A DNA stretch of 64,000 nt. Origin: Phragmites australis. Taxonomy: Eukaryota; Streptophyta; Magnoliopsida; Poales; Poaceae. Every line of letters begins with the position of its first letter. The first letter of the stretch is position 1. The stretch is taken from positions 6,765,501 to 6,829,500 of the forward strand of contig NC_084938.1 of assembly GCF_958298935.1 (NCBI RefSeq). Reading direction: 5' to 3'. Shown here piece after piece: positions 24,869 through 35,936 of the stretch. Below the pieces are notes generated by a model, which was given only the letters and a program-made list of their open reading frames with translations, was not told the origin of the DNA and searched no databases. The position numbers and the translations under genes are program-made.

Positions 24869-25059
24869 TGTTGTCTTTCAATTAAATTTTAAATGTTAAA
24901 TTTTCCTTCACGGGCCAACAACTATTTTCCTCTCTATTTTGGCTGCTGCTAAAACTGGCCTAAGTCCACGAGAAGCTCAGTACTTGAGCTGTGGCTAGCG
25001 CTAGGGTTAGAAAAAGTGCATTTGGGAACCAATCTGGTCTGGCTTCAGGCGGCTCCAGG
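24869..25059 (+). repeat. 3' LTR of copia A, left piece (191 bp)
   Basis: Begins TGTTGTCTTTCAATTAAA and matches the 5' LTR from 9115 to about 9305, with shared landmarks such as GGCCTAAGTCCACGAGAAGC. It stops at CTCCAGG, where foreign LTR sequence begins. The LTR resumes at 34512, and a segment equal to 9306-10281 of the 5' LTR (976 bp) is missing. Confidence 0.9.
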
Positions 25060-25440
25060 TGTCACACCCGGTTTGAATGGACATAATCAGATGCAGCTTA
25101 TGTGTGCTTGAGATGTTTAACACATATAAGGACATCACAGGTGAAGTAACAAAAGCAATACTTTTATAGAATAAATGTTTAACTCTTACAGCAGTCGACA
25201 TATATTATCTTCTAAGTAGATATCTAAAGTGGAACAGAAGCACCGGTGCCTAACAACACCGCAGGCAACCGACCGGGAGACACACGCCTAGAATGTCACA
25301 ACCTCGTCTTGACAATCTTCAACATCTTCACTCACTGAGCAACACCACACATGTCGCATGGTATAAGAAAAATAGCAAGTGTGAGCACATGACATGCTCA
25401 ACAAGTGTATATGAGAATAATGATATGTTACAGGACAAGT
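25060..25440 (-). repeat. Gypsy-type LTR end fragment inside copia A 3' LTR
   Basis: Starts TGTCACACCCGGTTTGAATG at 25060, like the terminus of the solo LTR at 11563, and shares the landmark GCAACCGACCGGGAG (about 25267) with the LTR at 36583-39110. After about 380 bp it passes abruptly into the middle of the copia C LTR at 25441. Its start is a true LTR terminus; its far end is a truncation. Orientation is assigned by analogy with the solo LTR. Confidence 0.65.
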
Positions 25441-26196
25441 GTATGGTTTGTGTTTGGGTAGGATACGACCAAGATTGTTTCCAAACCAAGGTTGGTTTGG
25501 AGGACTATATATTGAGAGGGTCTTGGTCAGGGTAAGGTGTGTGCACCAAGAACAAGATCAGATTTAGACTTTTGATCTAGATAATAGATCTGTCTAGGAT
25601 TTTGGGATTTTTTTGGAAATTCTTGTTGGATGCTTTGTGGAGGAATCTTGTAAACTCATCAGTGCAATGAAGAATCAAGTTTTGTAAGTTGATGAGTTGC
25701 TGATTTAGAATTTTCTCTCTGTTCTATATTCTGTATGCCTAATTTTGATTTTTGATTAATTTTGTATTTTTAGCGAGTTTCATCTTGGTTTAATTCATCC
25801 AAAACCTTGCTAGAATATCTAGTGTTTGATCTAGGAAAATTTTGAGTGACTTTGGTTTGATCTCGATTTGGTCAACTCGACTAGGTTTTGATATACTCGA
25901 TTCTGGTTGATATAGTCTGCTTCAACTTGGCATAATTCTTGATCCACATATCTGATAGACTTGATTCTTGTTGAGTTAGTTTTGTATTTGAATCTAGATT
26001 CTTCTATCCAAAATTGAGGGAAATGGAACCAATAGAGTTTTCCCTACATAGTTTTTACTAGATCATGTACAATCTATTTCAAGTGGAATACAAAGTTTAA
26101 ATTGATTTTTAATTTGGGTGAGTTAATCTTTGAATTTAGTTTTCGTAATCATTCAACCCCCTCTAATTGGGTACTTTGCGCCTATTCAATCATACA
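25441..26196 (+). repeat. 5' LTR of copia C, right part only
   Basis: Aligns with 33755-34511 from GTATGGTTTGTG onward, including GGATACGACCANGATTGTTTCC and a TATATATT box. It ends ATCATACA immediately before the primer site. The first 534 bp of the LTR, as seen in the 3' copy, are absent. Confidence 0.88.
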
Positions 26197-26197
26197 A

Positions 26198-26211
26198 TTG
26201 GTATCAGATCC
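26198..26211 (+). other. Primer binding site of copia C
   Basis: TTGGTATCAGATCC follows the 5' LTR end and matches the initiator tRNA-Met complement TGGTATCAGAGC with one change. It fixes the LTR end at 26196. Confidence 0.85.
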
Positions 26212-26309
26212 TTAAGCTTTTCTAATTGATCTTAATCGATAATTAGAAACTTGGGTTCCAGATAGGTATTCCACCAAATCTTGTATTTTTTATGGAGTTG
26301 ATTTTTAGT

Positions 26310-28230
26310 TCTGGAAGGCGAAGATGGAGGCCTACATCCAAGCACAGGGCTTTGCAATATGGGAAAAGGTTTACAAGCCATATGTCATTCCGAAGAATAA
26401 TGAAGTGATGGCACAGAACATGTCAGCACTCGAGGCAAATAACAAGGTAAGTAACTTGATCATCAAAGGTTTGGGAAGGGGTGACTTTGATCGAGTGATA
26501 CATTTCAAATCAGTGTACGAGGTATGGAAAGCACTGTGTGATTACCATGAAGGCTCATCTACCATTAAAGAGGTACATCAAGATTTATATAAGAAAGAAT
26601 ACATGAAATTTAAGATGAAACATGGTGAGTCTCTTGATCATTTCTTTGCTCACTTGAATAAGATTCTTAGCAATCTGCGTGCTGTTAATGTTGCATATAC
26701 TGATGCTGAAAATGCAAGACAACTGCTAGGAGCTTTAGACATATCGGCATGAGAGATGAAGGTGACATCTATTAAATAATCTACTGTCATGAGTACACTT
26801 ACATTAGATGTTCTTTATTCTAAATTAAAAACTCATTAGCTAGATGTCTTTGCTAGGAAGAACGCTAATAAATCAATTGCTTTGGTCTCTCAAAATAACG
26901 TGTCTCATATTGAATCTTCTGCATTAAGTTTTTCTTTATCTTCTATATCTTCACTAACCGATGATTAGCTTGAGTTGATTCCTGAAGAAGATCTAGTACT
27001 ACTCTTTACTCGTTTCTCTAAAGCATTGCATAATGTGCGTATGAGGAAGAGATGAAGTGGAGGTCCTCAAAGATGCTATGAATGTGGTGATCTCAACCAT
27101 ATTCGTTCTAATTGTCCTAATCTTGCAGAGAAGGCATCAAAAGAGGAGAAGGAGAAAAAGAAGCGCTTGTTCAATGACAACAAGAAGAAGAGCTATCTCA
27201 ACCATAAGGTTGTGCATCGAGTTCTTTCGGCACTTGAACAAGTAAACTTAAGTGACGTTGATTCGGAGAGAAGTGAGGATGACATAACATCCAAGAGCAA
27301 GACATTGCGTGATTTGACTGGGCTGTGTCTCATGGCAAGCAACAAAGAAAGCTGCACCGAGGATGAACTTGACAGCGATGGTAATGAGGTATTGCCTACT
27401 TATGATGTTCTATCTAATGCTGTTGTTTGTCTTGGTACACTCTTAGAGAAACATAACAAGAAAATTAAGAAACCTGATGTTTTAATTGAATCACTTAATT
27501 TTGAAATTGCAAGACTTAAGACTTTAATTCCTGATGATGATGCTTGGAAGTTATGTGACTTAATTTATTCTGAAGTCACTTCTCTTAGAGGTGTTCATGC
27601 TTCTACTCTTGAGAAACTCATAGAAGAAATTGAGAAGAATGAGAAACTTGTTGTATTGAATTGCAAACATGTTAAAGATGCTAGTTGTTCAACATCTGAT
27701 TTGCTTGATTCAACTTCCTATTCTAAAATCTCAATTCTTGAATTGAAGTTGCATGATGCTAATGCTAGAGTTTCTCAAATAACTAATGACATGATTACTA
27801 ATGAGGTTTTTTCATGCTCTAATTGTCATAAACAAAAGAAACCCATGAATGTTGCTTATGATAAGTGCCCAGATCTTTCTAAACAGGTGATTACCTGAAA
27901 GGAACTTGAGACATTTTTCTAAGGGAAAGAAGATTCTAAACCTGATTTTAGATTCATCTAAGTCAAGCACATGTAAAAAAGGTTTAATTTTGGATCCCTA
28001 TACTCGTTCTAAGATAAATACACCTAATGTTGTTAGAGCTCTTGGTGGTGGCAAATTTGAAACATTTGCTGAATCTAAACCTAAGAAGATTGTTTTTAAA
28101 TCTGCTGAATTTTTATCTTCTACAATGAATGCAAATGTTGCTTTTTGTTCTAAATCCACACATCGGGTTAAGTACACTTGCACTCTTTGTGGTATAGGTG
28201 GACATTTAGTAGATTTTTGCTTAGACTAGC
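26310..28230 (+). pseudogene. Copia C gag polyprotein with two zinc knuckles and a coiled coil
   Basis: The capsid-like part opens MEAYIQAQGFAIWEKV and continues through FDRVIHFKSVYEVWKALCDY and KHGESLDHFFAHLNKIL, the UBN2 gag pattern, to a stop at about 26752. The first zinc knuckle CYECGDLNHIRSNC lies near 27075. A lysine-rich linker and a 243-codon open stretch (27167-27898) follow, rich in Leu, Glu and Lys heptads (for example TLEKLIEEIEKNEKLVVL), which suggests coiled coil. A second CX2CX4HX4C knuckle (CTLCGIGGHLVDFC, about 28180-28222) closes the region. Two knuckles around a coiled coil fit SIRE/Maximus-lineage gag. Stops near 26752, 26828, 27054 and 27896 disable it. Confidence 0.83.
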
Positions 28231-28497
28231 TAAACAACAAAGGAAAGAAAAGTTTAAGGCTATGTCTAATTTTCGAAAGGCACGTGTTATCCCTTGTGAT
28301 GTTGTGGCACCTCACTTTGTGCCTCGGGAGAAATAGTCATCACCTTTTGCTGCTCGTGTAACTCATTATGAGTCTACTCAGGCTTCTCGAATTGAGTCTA
28401 CTCGGGTTACTCATATTTTTCCTACTCGCATTTCTAGTCGAGTGATTCAGTACTAGATCCCTAAATGCTTTATTACTAACCCCATTACTAAGGCCTC

Positions 28498-28935
28498 TGT
28501 TGTTGATTTGCCCTAGAGGCGATCACATATGCGGATTGGATCTGCGAATGGGATTTAATGTGATTAAAGGTCCATTAGGGTATAGAGTCATAATGGAGTT
28601 TAATGTTATTAAAGGCCCATTAGCGTTCTCTTTATAAGAGGAGGTATGAGCCGTGTGTGCACTAGTTTTGCCACCAAAAACCACGGCCGCCACCTCTTTC
28701 ACGAGCTCCCTGTGAAACCCTAGCTAGGCGCACAGTGTTAGCACACCAACGTACAATGTTCCATCCCTGTACATGTGGATACCGTAGAGGCACTGCTGCT
28801 ATTGCAGTGTTGATCTCATCGGTGTGAAGATTGTGGTGTTGGTCATGCTCCGTGTTCGAGGGGCGTGACGCACCCTCTTAATGGTGGTCGAGGAGCGCGA
28901 GCGCCTGGTCTATGAAGTGTTCGACATGATGGACT
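28498..28935 (+). repeat. 5' LTR of copia D, truncated
   Basis: Matches 29162 to about 29600 of the 3' LTR and then joins sequence that lies just ahead of the 3' LTR in copia B. The last shared bases are GACT at 28932-28935. Confidence 0.85.
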
Positions 28936-29161
28936 GATATCATGTGGTAAAAGGATTGGTGAATGAATATATCAAGGTTCAAGCGATATGATTTTTGTAT
29001 GTATTCGGAAGTCATTATGTCATGATACGTATTGCTATTGACTTGCAATTCGAAAAGGGGCTTCTGTGTTGTGACCGTTAACACATGAACCTAATGGGTC
29101 ACACACTTAAGGGGATGTGATTTAAAACTTGCATGAATCAACTCTAGTGCAAGTGGGAGAT

Positions 29162-29898
29162 TGTTGATGATTTTCCCTAAAGGTGATCACATATGCGGAT
29201 TGGATCTATGAATGAGATTTAATGTGATTAAAGGTCCATTAGGGTTTAGAGTCATAATGGACTTTAATGTGATTAAAGGTCCATTAGCATGCTCTATATA
29301 AGAGGAGGCAGGAGCCGTAGGCGCACAAGTTCTGCCACCAAAAACTCTGGCCACCACCACTTTCACGAGCTCCCTGCGAAACCCTAGCCAAGCACGTGGT
29401 GCTAGCACACCGACGTATGACGTTCCATCCGTATATGTGTGGATACCACAGAGGCGCTGCTGCTATTACATTGCTGATCTCCTCGGTGTGAAGATTGCGG
29501 TGTTGGTCGTGCTCTGTGGTCGAGGGGCATGATGCACCTGCTTAAGGGTGGTCACGGAGTGCGAGCGCCTGATCGACGAAGTGATCGACGTGATCGACTA
29601 CTTCCTCTACGCGGTCGCAGAGCTGGTCGACATGATCGACTACTCCTCTACGCGGTTGCGAAGCTGATAGAGGTGATCGATTACTTCCCCTTCGCTACTT
29701 AGAGCTGGTCGAGGAACACCCGATGCTGCTCGGAGTTGGTCAAGGACGCGCATGAAGGTGGATCAGTCTACTCCAACTCTTCTTCCACTTTACTACGCGT
29801 CTTATGGTAACAATCCATGATCCTCTACTCACATGGTTTCCTATTTGAACGCGGTAAAGAAAATTTTTGTGCTAGCCGTAGCCTACCATTCCCCATTA
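29162..29898 (+). repeat. 3' LTR of copia D (737 bp)
   Basis: Begins TGTTGATGATTTTCCC after the purine-rich AAGTGGGAGAT and ends CCCATTA at 29898. It is longer than the copia B LTRs because of repeated GTGATCGACNTGATCGACTA-type segments around 29575-29680. Confidence 0.87.
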
Positions 29899-29903
29899 GC
29901 CTC

Positions 29904-32223
29904 GACATCTTTTGTTGTTTTGTTGGCTTCTCAAACGAGGAAGGAGAACATTTGGCTAGTTAATTTCAGATGCTCACACCACATGTCCGGTGATAAGAAT
30001 TGGTTCTCCTTCCTTGTACGTGCATCTCTTGCTGAAAGTGTTAATTTGGAGATGCTTCTTCTACATTAGTTATTGCAAAAGGTACAGTGCAAGATCATTG
30101 AGAGCAATTAGAAGTGATAATGGAACTGAATTTGAGAATTCTTCTTTTTTGATCAATTTTGTGCTGAAATCTAGAAATTTAGATAAGTTTGAGTCCAGAT
30201 CAACTGATGGTATTTTTCATGGATATCCCACTCATACTCATGGATATCGTGTGCTTATTTTGGAGACTAACAAAATTGTTGGAACCTATGAGGTTATTTT
30301 TGATGAGGCTAGTTTGGGAACTAGACAAAATGATACAGGTATAGGTACATATATTTAGGGGGAGTTCTAGAGCATTTTTGTGGATGATGATGAGGAGGAT
30401 GAGGATGAGATTTTAATTCCAATGATACAATTAGCTGTAGATGCTTTGACACATTCGACCACTTCGGCTACAATTGGACATCCTCAAGCTACTACATCAT
30501 CTATGCAAGCTACTACATCATCTGTGCATGTTGAAAGAGAAGAAGAGATTGCTTCTGGAGTCAGGGCTCCTTTGCATATTCAACGGAGTCATCCACCTAA
30601 TTAGATGATTGAAGATTTGCATGAACGAGTCACATGGTCCAAGTTTATTGATTCTAATTCTTATGTTCATTCAACTTTTGTTGCTTCTTTTAAACGTAAA
30701 GATGTTTCATATGCATTAACTGATGAATCTTGGATCAATGCCATGCATGAGGAACTTGAAAATTTTGAACACAACAAAGTCTGAAAACTAGTTGCACTTC
30801 CTTCGGGTCATACCCTTATCAGTACTAGATGGGTTTTCAAAAATAAACAAAGTGAGGATGATATTGTTGTTAGAAACAAAGCTAGACTTGAAGCTCGGGA
30901 TTTTACACAGGTAGAAGGGCTAGATTTTGATGAAACTTTTGCTATGGTTTCTAGACTAGAAGTTATTAGAATTCTTTTAGCTTTTGCTGCATCTAAAGGC
31001 TTTAGATTACATCAAATGGATGTCAAAAATGCTTTTCTGAATGGCTATATTAATGAAAAAATTTATGTTATGCAACCACTTGATTTTGAAAATCCTAAAG
31101 ATCCAGATCATATATACAAGTTGTCTAAAGCTTTGTATGGTTTAAAACAAGCTCCTAGAGCATGATACGATAGGTTAAAAACTTTCTTGCTTGAAAAAAG
31201 TTTTGTAGTGAGAAAAGTGGACAAGACATTGTTTGTGCTCAAGCATGGTAATGATCAACAATTTGTCTAGATTTATGTAGATGATATCATCTTTAGTTGT
31301 TCTTCTCATGCTTTGGTATCTCAGTTTTCAGAAACGATGAATAAGAAATTTGAGATGAGTATGATGGGTGAACTAACGTACTTTTGGGGTTTTCAAGTCA
31401 AACAAATCAAAGAAGATACTTTTGTTCATCAAAGTAAGTATACACAAGACCTGCTACGATATTTTGAGATGAAAAACAGTAAGCCGATCGTGACACCCAT
31501 TGGAGTGACAACAACACTTGATCCTGATGAACATGGTGAGCCAGTTGATCAAAAAGAGTATAGAAGTATGATTTGATCAATTTTGTATCTCACCGCTTCA
31601 AGGCCAGACATACAATTTGCTATATTCTTATGTGCACGATTTCAAGCTTCCCATATGCTTCACATCGATAAGCTGTCAAACGGATTCTCAGGTATCTTCA
31701 TGGCACTCAAGGTTTTGACATTTAGCTTTGTGTTTCTTCATCTATTAGCTTAAGAGCCTTTTCTGATGCTGATTTTGGAGGTTGAATAATTGATAGAAAA
31801 AGTACATCTGGTACATGCCATTTCTTGGGTAATTCTCTTGTTGCATGGTCATCTAGGAAATAGTTCTCTATTGCACAATCTACTGTTAAATCTAAATATA
31901 TAGCTACTGTTAGTTGTTGTTCACAAAATCTTTGGATAGTTGCTACACTTAAAGATTATGGTGTTAATTTAGATAGTGTTCCACTTTTCTGCGATAACAC
32001 CAGTGCTATAAGTATTGCTAAAAACCCTGTGCAACATTCACGGACTAAACACTTTGATATCAGATTTCATTTTAGAGATTATGTTAAAAAAGACAACATT
32101 GAACTTCTCAGTGTGGATACTAAACATCAATTGATAGACATTTTTACAGAACCTTTGGATTCTTCTCGTTTTGTTTTTCTTTAGGGAGAACTTGGTATTA
32201 TTCATCATATGAGATTGTTTTGA
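29904..32223 (+). pseudogene. Copia C protease remnant, residual integrase, reverse transcriptase and RNase H
   Basis: After copia D the protease reads WLVNFRCSHHMSGDKNWFS, with the catalytic Asp-Ser-Gly replaced. Integrase is reduced to IRSDNGTEFENSS followed almost directly by LDKFESRSTDGIFHGYPTHT, so most of the core and the zinc-binding part are deleted. Reverse transcriptase is well preserved: TLISTRWVFKNK, KARLEARDFTQVEGLDF, HQMDVKNAFLNGYINEKIYV, YGLKQAPRA and IYVDDIIF (about 31270-31300). RNase H follows in broken frames (TASRPDIQFA, then a frame change near 31680) and ends about 32223. Stops occur at 30355, 30602, 30781, 31163 and 31268 among others. Non-functional; lineage SIRE-like by reverse transcriptase and gag layout. 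Confidence 0.86.
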
Positions 32224-33220
32224 GTGTGAGTTCTTATATCTTGGAGCTTATCAGAGTTTAAAAATGAGAAAACAATGAAATATAATGAGCATCATATCTG
32301 ATACATATGTGACTTTTGAAACCAATGCTTATGCTACATGGGAGTTTTTTGCACTTTTATATCTATACGTGTAACTGTGTAGTTTTTGTCATGACTTTTT
32401 AATTGGAATGCAAACTCGAATTAAATCTTGTTATGGTTAAACTCTCTTGATCCCTTTAATCTTTGATAAAAATGATATATGTGAAAGACTCAAAGAAATG
32501 AAAAAGTGTTGAATAATAGTTGATAGGTAAAATATCAAGAAAGTATGTACTGTCGCACTTCTTTATGAGAATGCTTATCATTGCACTTTGATATGAACCT
32601 GGAAGAAGTCGTGTATGACCGTAACCATTGTCATAAGCTTATGATTGTCTTTTTGATATAGACTTGGCATGGTTGGATAGAATAAGGCTGATAGTGCATA
32701 TAATTCTTGCAAAAGAATACGAGAAGTTCTTGACAACACAATTGGCATATTTGCTATTTTTAAAATCAAAATAATGACATACTTTTGGTATCCATGTTTT
32801 TGATAGCATATAAATTGACGATTCAATTAGTTGAGATTGCGAGACCATGACTTGCAAATAAATAATTAATTATACTTGATAAATTGTTCTCACAATATAT
32901 TTTTACATGTGTAGATAGGTTGGTGTAGATATTCTTGATAGTGTGGCTTGGTTGAGTATCTGTTATATATGTGGCTGATCTACGATGCTCATTATGATAA
33001 AAATAACAAAAAGATTTGATTCTCTCTTTTAAATTTTTGATGAAATCATTGTCAAAGGGGGAGAGAGTTGCTCATTTCCTCAAAGGGGAGAGTTTTTTTT
33101 TACTTTTGTCGAAGGAGGATTTTTTTTCACTTTGCTTTTGATTTTAAAATTAAATCATGTCTGTTAAGAGGTTACCAATGTTCACATCAGGGTTACCAAT
33201 GTTCACATCAGGGGGGAGAT
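32224..33220. other. Non-coding spacer of copia C with polypurine tract
   Basis: About 1 kb between RNase H and the 3' LTR. SIRE-type elements often carry an extra open frame here, but I see none: the small frames on the minus strand have no features. Purine-rich runs (GGGGGAGAGAG near 33058) and a perfect 21-bp tandem duplication (33170-33190 and 33191-33211, GGTTACCAATGTTCACATCAG) precede the polypurine tract GGGGGGAGAT that ends at 33220. Confidence 0.7.
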
Positions 33221-34511
33221 TGTGAGATTATATGATAAAAAATTGGTTTGAATAATGAAATTAGCAGAGCAAAGTGATTTAGCATAATGACATTAGGATG
33301 ATATTCATGAGTTGCTAAGATATTGCGTCAACTCGGGAAGGACATGTACTCGTACTCGTTTGTTGTTTGATTCATGTGCAGGTGTTGCTCGAAGGTGAAC
33401 TTGGTTGATGAGGGGATTAGAATTAGGTTCAAGGAAGGAACTAAGGTTTAGAACTAGGTTTAGGGAGGAACTAAGGTTCTAGTGATCGAGGATGTTATAC
33501 GAGACGTTCAGGCTAGAGAGCAGTGTGCATGAAGGCTAGGTTGCATGTGTGCAACTAGGTGCACTGCGGAGAAGGGCAGAGATACACGAGCCTGAGCAAC
33601 CAGATTGTGTGTTCGGATGATGGAGTCATTTGAGTACATCGCAAGGTCAGGCTAAGGTCTGATTAGTCGAAGAGTCCAGTCTCATAAGGAATTGATCGCT
33701 AGTCGGAGTTGGATTCGAGCACGAGTTGGATTCGGTTATGGGTGAACTATTTTGGTATGGTTTGTGACTTGGTAGGATACGACCAGGATTGTTTCCAAAC
33801 CAAGGTTGGTTTGGAGGGCTATATATTGAGAGGGTCTTGGTCAGGGCAAGGTTTGTGCGCCAAGAACGATATCAGATTAAGACATTTGATCTAGAGAATA
33901 TATCTATCTAGGATTTTTGGGATTTTGTAGAAATCCTTGTTGGATCCTTTGTACAGGAATCTTGTAAATTCATCAGTGCAATGAAGAATCAAGTTTTTAA
34001 GTTGATGAGTTGCTGATTCAGAATTTTCTCTCTGTTCTATATTCTGTGTGCCTGGTTTTGGTTTTCGATTAATTTCGTGTTTTGAGCTAGTTTCATTTTG
34101 GTTTAATCTATCCAAAACCTTGCTAGAATATCTAGTGTTTGATCTGGAAATTTTTTGAGTGACTTTGGTTTGATCTCGAGTAGCTTTTTGGTCAACTCGG
34201 CTAGGTTTTGATCTACTCAATTCTGATTGATACAGTCTATTTCCACTTGGCATAATTCTTGATCCACATATCTGATTGACTCGATTCTTATATGGTTTCA
34301 TATTTGAATCTAGTTTCTTCTATCCAAAATTGAGGGAAATCGGACCAAAGGATTTTTCTCTAAATCGTTTTGACTAGAGCATGTACAATCTGTTTCGAGT
34401 GGAATACTGAGTTTAAATTATTTTTCAATTTAGATGAATTAATCTGTGAATTTGGTTTATGTAATCATTCATCCCCATTGATTGGGTATTCTGCGCATAT
34501 TCGATCCTACA
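33221..34511 (+). repeat. 3' LTR of copia C (1291 bp)
   Basis: Begins TGTGAGATTATATG immediately after the polypurine tract and ends GATCCTACA. A TATATA box lies near 33820. Its right half aligns with 25441-26196. Copia A LTR sequence (AATCTTAGTATC) resumes at the next base. Confidence 0.9.
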
Positions 34512-34788
34512 AATCTTAGTATCTTGCTCAGTTCTTGATGTGTGATATGACCAGCTAAGGAGCATAACCTTAGTGTTTTGGGGCCAGCTGTTAAGAACCA
34601 TCTGAGAACACTTTCATTACATCAATTTTTTGTTCAATTCAGTTTCTATACATGATGTATGGTCCTTTTGTTTATGAACTGTTGGCTCATTCATGTAAGA
34701 TCATGTTTATCAACTACGTTTTGTTATGCGGTTATAAGTCTTTATGTGGGATTGTGTTCATACTCTTTTTATCACACTTTAATCAACA
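34512..34788 (+). repeat. 3' LTR of copia A, right piece (277 bp)
   Basis: Matches the 5' LTR from 10282 to 10569 with few differences. One is a 13-bp duplication (GTTCTTGATGA) present in the 5' copy only. It ends AATCAACA, followed by the GTAAG target duplication. Confidence 0.93.
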
Positions 34789-34793
34789 GTAAG

Positions 34794-35936
34794 AACCCCT
34801 CTAAATCACACAGGTGACATATAGACGTCCCCGCTATTAATCTACCTTCTCTATCTTTAACATTGTATAGTTAAACACCCACCCAAACCCCAAAACATTC
34901 TCTCTTATTCCTAAGGCATTAACACCATGGAAACCATGATCATTTCCTTATACCCTTCTCTTTGTTTCATATATAGACTACTTAAACCCCGTTCTCAACC
35001 AAAATTCGTCTCGAAAAAAGAAGCAGAGGGAGTACTTTCTAATGGACCTGTTATTTGCTTTCAATAGAAGCGTGAAACTAATATCATCCTAGTTCTTAAA
35101 AAATACTCACTTTGCCGAAAGTGGGCAAGCTTGCCCTCCCCCACCTCCCAACCTTTGAGTTTGAGGCCTTATGTCCAGCATCTTGCTCCAAATGCAAGTC
35201 TACTACTCCAAGCTATGAATCTTATACACATGCTTTCTAACAAAATATACCAACAACCCAAAAATGGAGAAATTTAAAGAGGTGACATTGACTGCCATGT
35301 CGATCGATGGAGATATCATACCTTCCTCGATCCTTGAGTCCCTGACAAGCAAGGAATTCAGCAGAGATGCAAAGCAGCAGCAGCTAAGATCGATCAAGTC
35401 TTAGAATAGCGAAGTACGATTACTACAACGTGCATGAGTGTGCACACACCAAAAGCATCGATCATCCGTGATATATGTGTTTCAGTTTCTCCTAGTATAT
35501 TACTAATTGGAGCCATACATGAGAGAGGCAAGAGATATACTCCATGCATGCTGACTGACCCATGTCTGGCTCAGCCTTACATCCCATCCAGCTCCTTTGC
35601 CTTTCATGTTTCCCGGTCCCTCTTACTCATCACCTTTTGGTTGTGGAGACAGGAATAATTCCTTGATTTCTTTCCATGCAAAGAGAATGTCGATACATGC
35701 ACGCAAAGATTGGTTCAGTATGATTAAATGAGTACTGTAACTAGCATATATTAATCTGGTCTAGTTAAATCCCACCATTTTGTGTTAAATTATCAATTAA
35801 TATGTCTACTAATTGTTTTATGGCTTAAAAATGATGTTTTTATATAAATTTTATAACAAATAAACAAGGCAAGAAATAAGTGTGTTTGAAAAGCCAATGC
35901 AGGCAACGTGATTAAGCCTAAATTTGTATGTAGCCT
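34794..35936. other. Ancestral intergenic DNA right of copia A
   Basis: Continuation of the sequence left of 9114. No coding feature is supported. Small open frames (for example 35434-35658) have no recognisable motif. This may be a relic of the gene island, since it is not obviously repeat-derived. Confidence 0.5.

Larger units (their letters stand above)
28498..29898 (+). mobile_element. Internally deleted B-family copia 'D' nested in copia C
   Basis: Flanked by exact GCCTC duplications (28493-28497; 29899-29903), inside the copia C sequence between zinc knuckle and protease. It starts TGTTGTTGATTTGCCC, ends CCCATTA, and its LTRs resemble those of copia B. Only the first 438 bp or so of the 5' LTR, 226 bp of 3' untranslated sequence (matching about 22222-22448 of B) and the full 3' LTR (29162-29898) remain. 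All coding sequence is gone. The deletion junction lies at GACT (28932-28935), a 4-bp microhomology present at both parental positions. Confidence 0.88.
25441..34511 (+). mobile_element. SIRE-like Ty1/copia retrotransposon 'C', 5'-truncated, nested in copia A 3' LTR
   Basis: The 3' LTR (33221-34511) is complete. The 5' LTR keeps only the part from 25441 to 26196, equivalent to 33755-34511. Between them are a primer site, a long gag with two zinc knuckles and a coiled coil, a protease remnant, a residual integrase, reverse transcriptase and RNase H. The long gag and spacer before the 3' LTR fit the SIRE/Maximus lineage. The loss of the 5' LTR start removed the left target duplication. Copia D is nested in it. 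Confidence 0.85.
9115..34788 (+). mobile_element. Ty1/copia LTR retrotransposon 'A', expanded by nested insertions
   Basis: Flanked by exact GTAAG duplications (9110-9114; 34789-34793). The 5' LTR (9115-10569) matches a 3' LTR that survives in two pieces (24869-25059 and 34512-34788). Between them are gag, zinc knuckle, protease, integrase, reverse transcriptase and RNase H in copia order. The body is interrupted by a solo LTR (11563-14055) and by copia B (15655-23086). The 3' LTR is interrupted by a gypsy-LTR fragment plus copia C. Without the insertions A would be several kilobases long. It carries many stops and is inactive. Confidence 0.93.

Noticed and set aside
32224..33220. Envelope-like gene in the spacer of copia C
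   Set aside because: SIRE-type elements may carry one here, but I find no open frame of adequate length on the plus strand and no membrane-segment pattern.
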